A stretch of 8,261 bases of DNA, taken from positions 1 to 8,261 of the forward strand of contig CAZVZK010000270.1 of assembly GCA_964630925.1 (NCBI GenBank). The letters run 5' to 3'. Origin of the DNA: RGDT01 sp964630925. Lineage in GTDB: Bacteria; Planctomycetota; Planctomycetia; Gemmatales; Gemmataceae. This document shows positions 5,448 through 8,261 of the stretch, piece after piece. Numbering within the stretch: position 1 is the first letter of the stretch; every line of letters starts with the position of its first letter. The notes under the pieces are model-generated. The model worked only from the letters and a program-made list of their open reading frames with translations. It searched no databases and was not told the DNA's origin. Made by a program: the position numbers and the translations under genes.

Positions 5448-7745
5448 ATGCTCGTTCTGCTCCTCCTCTCCGCGCCGCTGCAGTTCAACCGCGACGTGCG
5501 CCCCATCCTGTCCGACGCTTGCTTCACCTGCCACGGCCCCGACAAGGCCAAACGCAAGGCCGACCTCCGCCTCGACACCCGCGAGGGCGCGAAGTCCTCT
5601 GTCGTCCCCGGCAAGCCCGACGAGAGCGAGCTGGTCCAGCGCCTCACGTCCGCCGACCCGCACAAGCTCATGCCGCCCCCCAAGGCGGTCCGCCGCGTGT
5701 CGAAGGAGGAGATCGCCGTCATCAGGCGGTGGATCAGTGAGGGCGCGAAGTGGGAGCCTCACTGGGCGTTCGTCCCGCCGGTGAAGGCTCGGCCAGCGAT
5801 CGGGGGTCTGGGGGCGTCTGGCCCCCGGCTCGAAGGAGGGCCGCTCGCCGGGAATCCGCTTGACGCCTTCCTCGCGGAGAGGTTGAAGAAGGACGGCCTC
5901 ACCTTCTCGAAGGAGGCGCCGCGTTCGACACTCATCCGCCGGGTGACGTTCGACCTGACGGGGCTGCCGCCCACGCCCGACGAGGTGGACGCCTTCGTCA
6001 ACGACACGCGCCCCGACGCCTACGAACGCCTCGTGGACCGGCTGCTGTCCTCCCCGCGTTTCGGCGAGCGCATGGCGCTGGACTGGCTCGACTCGGCCCG
6101 CTACGCCGACAGCAACGGCTACCAGAGTGACCGCGACCGGGTGATGTGGCCGTGGCGCGACTGGGCCGTCCGCCAGTTCAACGAGAACACGCCGTTCGAC
6201 CGCTTCACCGTCGAGCAGATCGCCGGCGACCTGTTGCCCGGCGCCACGACGCAGCAGAAGCTGGCGACGGGCTTCCATCGGAATCACCCGCTCAACGGCG
6301 AGGGCGGGCGCATCGCCGAGGAGTCGCGCGTCGATTACGTCGTGGACCGCGTGGACACGACGGCGACAGTCTGGCTCGGGCTGACGCTGGGCTGTGCCCG
6401 CTGCCACGATCACAAGTATGACCCGTTCTCGGCGAAGGACTACTACCGCCTCTACGCCTACTTCAACAGCATCGACGAGAGCGGGGCCGTGGACCGCGGC
6501 GGCAACGCCAACCCGGTGCTGGACTTCCCCACGCCCGAGCAGGAGGTGCGGCGCGAGGTGCTGCGGAAGGAGATCGCGGCCATCGAGGCGAAGGTGAAGG
6601 ACGCTCCGGCGAAGGTGCGGCCCAGCGTCGAGAAGGAGCTGAAGGCGAAGCGCGACGGGCTGACGAATTTCGAGAAGTCGTTCCTGAACGTGATGGTGAT
6701 GCGCGAGCGGGCCAAGCCGCGCGAGTCGTTCATCCTCCTCCGCGGCGCCTACGACAAGTACGGCGAGAAGGTGACGCCCGGCGTGATCGAGAAGCTGGCC
6801 AAGGCCCCTCCTGGCGAGGGCCGGCTGGGGCTGGCGCGGTGGCTGGTCGCCTCCGACAACCCGCTGACGGCGCGCGTGATCGCCAACCGCTACTGGCAGA
6901 TGCTGTTCGGCACGGGCATCGTGCGGACCGCCGAGGACTTCGGCGTGCAGGGCGAGCCGCCGTCGCACCCGGAGCTGCTGGACTGGCTGGCCGTCGAATT
7001 GCGCGAGTCCGGCTGGGACGTGAAGCGTCTGCTGCGGCTGATCGTCACGAGCCGGGCCTACCGGCAGTCGTCGGCGCTGACGGCGGACCTGCGCGAGAAG
7101 GACCCGAAGAACCGCCTGCTGGCGCGTGGCCCGCGTCACCGCCTGCCGTCGGTGATGATCCGCGACCAGGCGCTGGCGCTGAGCGGCCTGCTGGTGGAGA
7201 AGACGGGCGGACCGCCGGTGAAGCCGTACCAGCCGGCCGGCATCTGGGAGGAGTTCAGCTTCGGCTTCATCCGCTATGTGCAGGACCACGGCGACAAGCT
7301 GTATCGGCGGGCGCTGTACACCTTCTGGCGGCGGACGGTGGCCCCGACGAGCCTGTTCGACGTGGCGGCGCGGCAGGTGTGTGAGGTGAAGCCGGTGCTG
7401 ACGAACACGCCGATCCACGCCCTGGTGACGCTCAACGACGTGACCTATGCCGAGGCTCACCGCGTGCTGGCGTCGCGGGTCCTGCGTGACGGGGGCGAGG
7501 ACAAGCTGGGCTGGCTGTTCAAGCTGGCGACGGGGCGGACGCCGACGGCGCGTGAGCGTGCGGTGCTGGAGCGCGCGTTGGCGCGGCTGCGGGCGCAATA
7601 CAAGGCCGATCCGGCGGCGGCGAAGGAGCTGATCCGCGCCGGCGAGTCGCCCGTGGACGACAAGGCGGACGCGGCGGAGCTGGCGGCGTGGGCGGGGTTG
7701 TGCTCGCTGGTGCTGAACCTCGACGAGGTGATCACGAAGGAGTGA
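5448..7745 (+). CDS. Planctomycete cytochrome C protein (PSCyt1-DUF1549-DUF1553/PSD1)
   Basis: Encodes 765 residues. An in-frame TTG lies at 5424, but the ATG at 5448 is preferred because it directly begins a short hydrophobic export segment (MLVLLLLSAPLQ), and AGGGG (5434-5438) lies upstream. PSCyt1 follows: FNRDVRPILSDACFTCHGPD, with haem-binding CxxCH at residues 25-29, and KLMPPPK. DUF1549 covers about residues 136-340, with TFDLTGLPPTPDEVDAF, RYADSNGYQSDRDR and a second CxxCH (CARCHDHKYDP, 316-320). A charged linker (about 364-405) leads to DUF1553 (about 456-760), with NPLTARVIANRYW, FGVQGEPPSHPELLDWLA and the terminal LNLDEVITKE. The family is abundant in Planctomycetes and probably works in the periplasm; its biochemical role is not established. 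A DUF1501 gene, the common partner, is missing downstream. Residues about 117-135 form an unusual Gly-rich insert with a hairpin in its DNA. Confidence 0.95.
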   Translation: MLVLLLLSAPLQFNRDVRPILSDACFTCHGPDKAKRKADLRLDTREGAKSSVVPGKPDESELVQRLTSADPHKLMPPPKAVRRVSKEEIAVIRRWISEGAKWEPHWAFVPPVKARPAIGGLGASGPRLEGGPLAGNPLDAFLAERLKKDGLTFSKEAPRSTLIRRVTFDLTGLPPTPDEVDAFVNDTRPDAYERLVDRLLSSPRFGERMALDWLDSARYADSNGYQSDRDRVMWPWRDWAVRQFNENTPFDRFTVEQIAGDLLPGATTQQKLATGFHRNHPLNGEGGRIAEESRVDYVVDRVDTTATVWLGLTLGCARCHDHKYDPFSAKDYYRLYAYFNSIDESGAVDRGGNANPVLDFPTPEQEVRREVLRKEIAAIEAKVKDAPAKVRPSVEKELKAKRDGLTNFEKSFLNVMVMRERAKPRESFILLRGAYDKYGEKVTPGVIEKLAKAPPGEGRLGLARWLVASDNPLTARVIANRYWQMLFGTGIVRTAEDFGVQGEPPSHPELLDWLAVELRESGWDVKRLLRLIVTSRAYRQSSALTADLREKDPKNRLLARGPRHRLPSVMIRDQALALSGLLVEKTGGPPVKPYQPAGIWEEFSFGFIRYVQDHGDKLYRRALYTFWRRTVAPTSLFDVAARQVCEVKPVLTNTPIHALVTLNDVTYAEAHRVLASRVLRDGGEDKLGWLFKLATGRTPTARERAVLERALARLRAQYKADPAAAKELIRAGESPVDDKADAAELAAWAGLCSLVLNLDEVITKE
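5808..5828. repeat. Small G/C hairpin inside the cytochrome C protein gene
   Basis: CTGGGGGC (5808-5815) can pair with GCCCCCGG (5821-5828) over 8 bp including one G-T pair, with loop GTCTG. It encodes part of the linker IGGLGASGPRLEGG between the PSCyt1 domain and the start of DUF1549 (NPLDAFL). In most homologues, as I recall, this stretch is a short ordinary linker. A small palindromic element that entered the coding frame is one explanation; chance in G+C-rich DNA is another. Confidence 0.4.
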
Positions 7746-7749
7746 GCCG

Positions 7750-8261
7750 TCAATAAGTGGCCGGCAGCTCGCCGCGCTGCCTGGCGGCGAAGGCGCTTTG
7801 CGCGATGCCGGGCTTGCGTGAGTTATCGTCCGGCGGCTGCGGGCCCGAAAGGTCAGGCAGATTGTCGGGCCAGGCGAGGTACCGGCGGAGGAGGTCACGG
7901 GCGGCGGCCTCCTCCTTGCCCGTCAGTAGCGTGATCGTGTCGAGGATATTCTGTCGGAAGGCCACGAGCTCCGGCCGGTCCAGGGCGCAATGCTGGATGA
8001 ACGCGGCGCCGATCAGGGTGAGCGCCTGGATGTTGCCGTCCGGCATCACCCGAAGATGCGGGGCGAGCGCCAGCGTCGGGTCCTGAGGGAGGACGGCGGC
8101 CTGGCGGAATGAGTTGCATTGGCAGCAGGCGTAGACGAGCCGATCATAGTCCGACGGGCCGGGCGGGCCAACGCTCCGGGGACCACATGGTCGATGCTGA
8201 AATATCGGTAGCCGTTCACCCGACCTGTGGGGTTAGACAAAATGAGACGTGGAGGGCGGCC
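7750..8261 (-). pseudogene. HNH endonuclease gene, frameshifted and cut by the right edge
   Basis: Two minus-strand frames carry successive pieces of one HNH nuclease. From the right edge, one frame reads LSNPTGRVNGYRYFSIDHVVP, shown here in part as GYRYFSIDHVVP, which is the first half of an HNH motif with its His. A second frame carries YDRLVYACCQCNSF, the CxxC half, then a tail through LDRPELVAFRQNILDTITLL to a TGA at 7750-7752. The frames join if one base is restored at the GGGG run 8178-8181 (CCCC on the coding strand): this gives DHVVPRSVG followed by YDRLVYAC, matching the family pattern DHxxPRSxGG...NLVxACxxCN. The start lies beyond the window. HNH proteins of this type are stand-alone nucleases of uncertain role or parts of mobile and defence systems. 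The break could be a real inactivating deletion or a homopolymer error. The gene converges on the cytochrome C gene with only 4 bp between stops. Confidence 0.75.

Noticed and set aside
5208..7898. A minus-strand frame open for 897 more codons upstream of the propeller protein, which would make a 1912-residue protein
   Set aside because: It lies antisense to the cytochrome C gene, its translation is Arg/Leu/Gln/His-rich with no recognisable domain, and a clear signal peptide begins at 5207. It is a G+C-driven shadow frame.
7750..8049. A stand-alone 99-residue protein starting at GTG 8049
   Set aside because: The same frame upstream of 8049 continues homologous HNH sequence (LVYACCQCNSF), so this is the C-terminal part of the broken HNH gene.

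Overview
The window is about two-thirds or more G+C, with very strong third-position G/C preference. It carries a PSCyt1/DUF1549/DUF1553 (Planctomycete cytochrome C) protein, a Ycf48-type propeller fused to a carbohydrate-binding-like domain, and a CACAGAG-type intergenic inverted repeat. Together these point to a planctomycete, probably of the Gemmataceae type. The assignment rests on family content and composition only.

Layout, left to right. (1) The 3' part of an ornithine cyclodeaminase/mu-crystallin family oxidoreductase (1-735, +) enters from the left edge. Its stop codon overlaps the start of (2) a complete GlgC-like ADP-glucose pyrophosphorylase homologue (735-1985, +). (3) The gap behind glgC (1986-2159) is almost filled by a 146-bp imperfect inverted repeat. 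(4) A 1015-residue exported multidomain protein runs leftwards (2160-5207, -): signal peptide, Ycf48/BNR-like propeller, a degenerate PIG-L-like domain, helical/TPR-like region and C-terminal CBM9-like domain. (5) A 240-bp divergent spacer (5208-5447) holds a good sigma70-like promoter, an inverted repeat around its -35 box and a 14-bp palindrome. (6) A planctomycete cytochrome C protein (5448-7745, +) follows. (7) Only 4 bp beyond its stop lies the end of a convergent HNH endonuclease gene (7750-8261, -), which is cut by the right edge and broken by a one-base frameshift.

How the genes relate. The left pair is probably cotranscribed and translationally coupled, but no shared pathway between the OCD-family enzyme and glycogen synthesis is evident. 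The two exported proteins share one divergent promoter region and may be co-regulated; this is inference from layout. The most notable observation is that the GlgC homologue has lost the Arg and Lys at the two positions that separate the catalytic small subunit of plant ADP-glucose pyrophosphorylase from its modulatory large subunit. It may therefore be a regulatory subunit or pseudoenzyme. I see no CRISPR array, tRNA, rRNA, insertion sequence or recognisable defence island. Apart from the isolated HNH remnant, the region looks like ordinary planctomycete chromosome.
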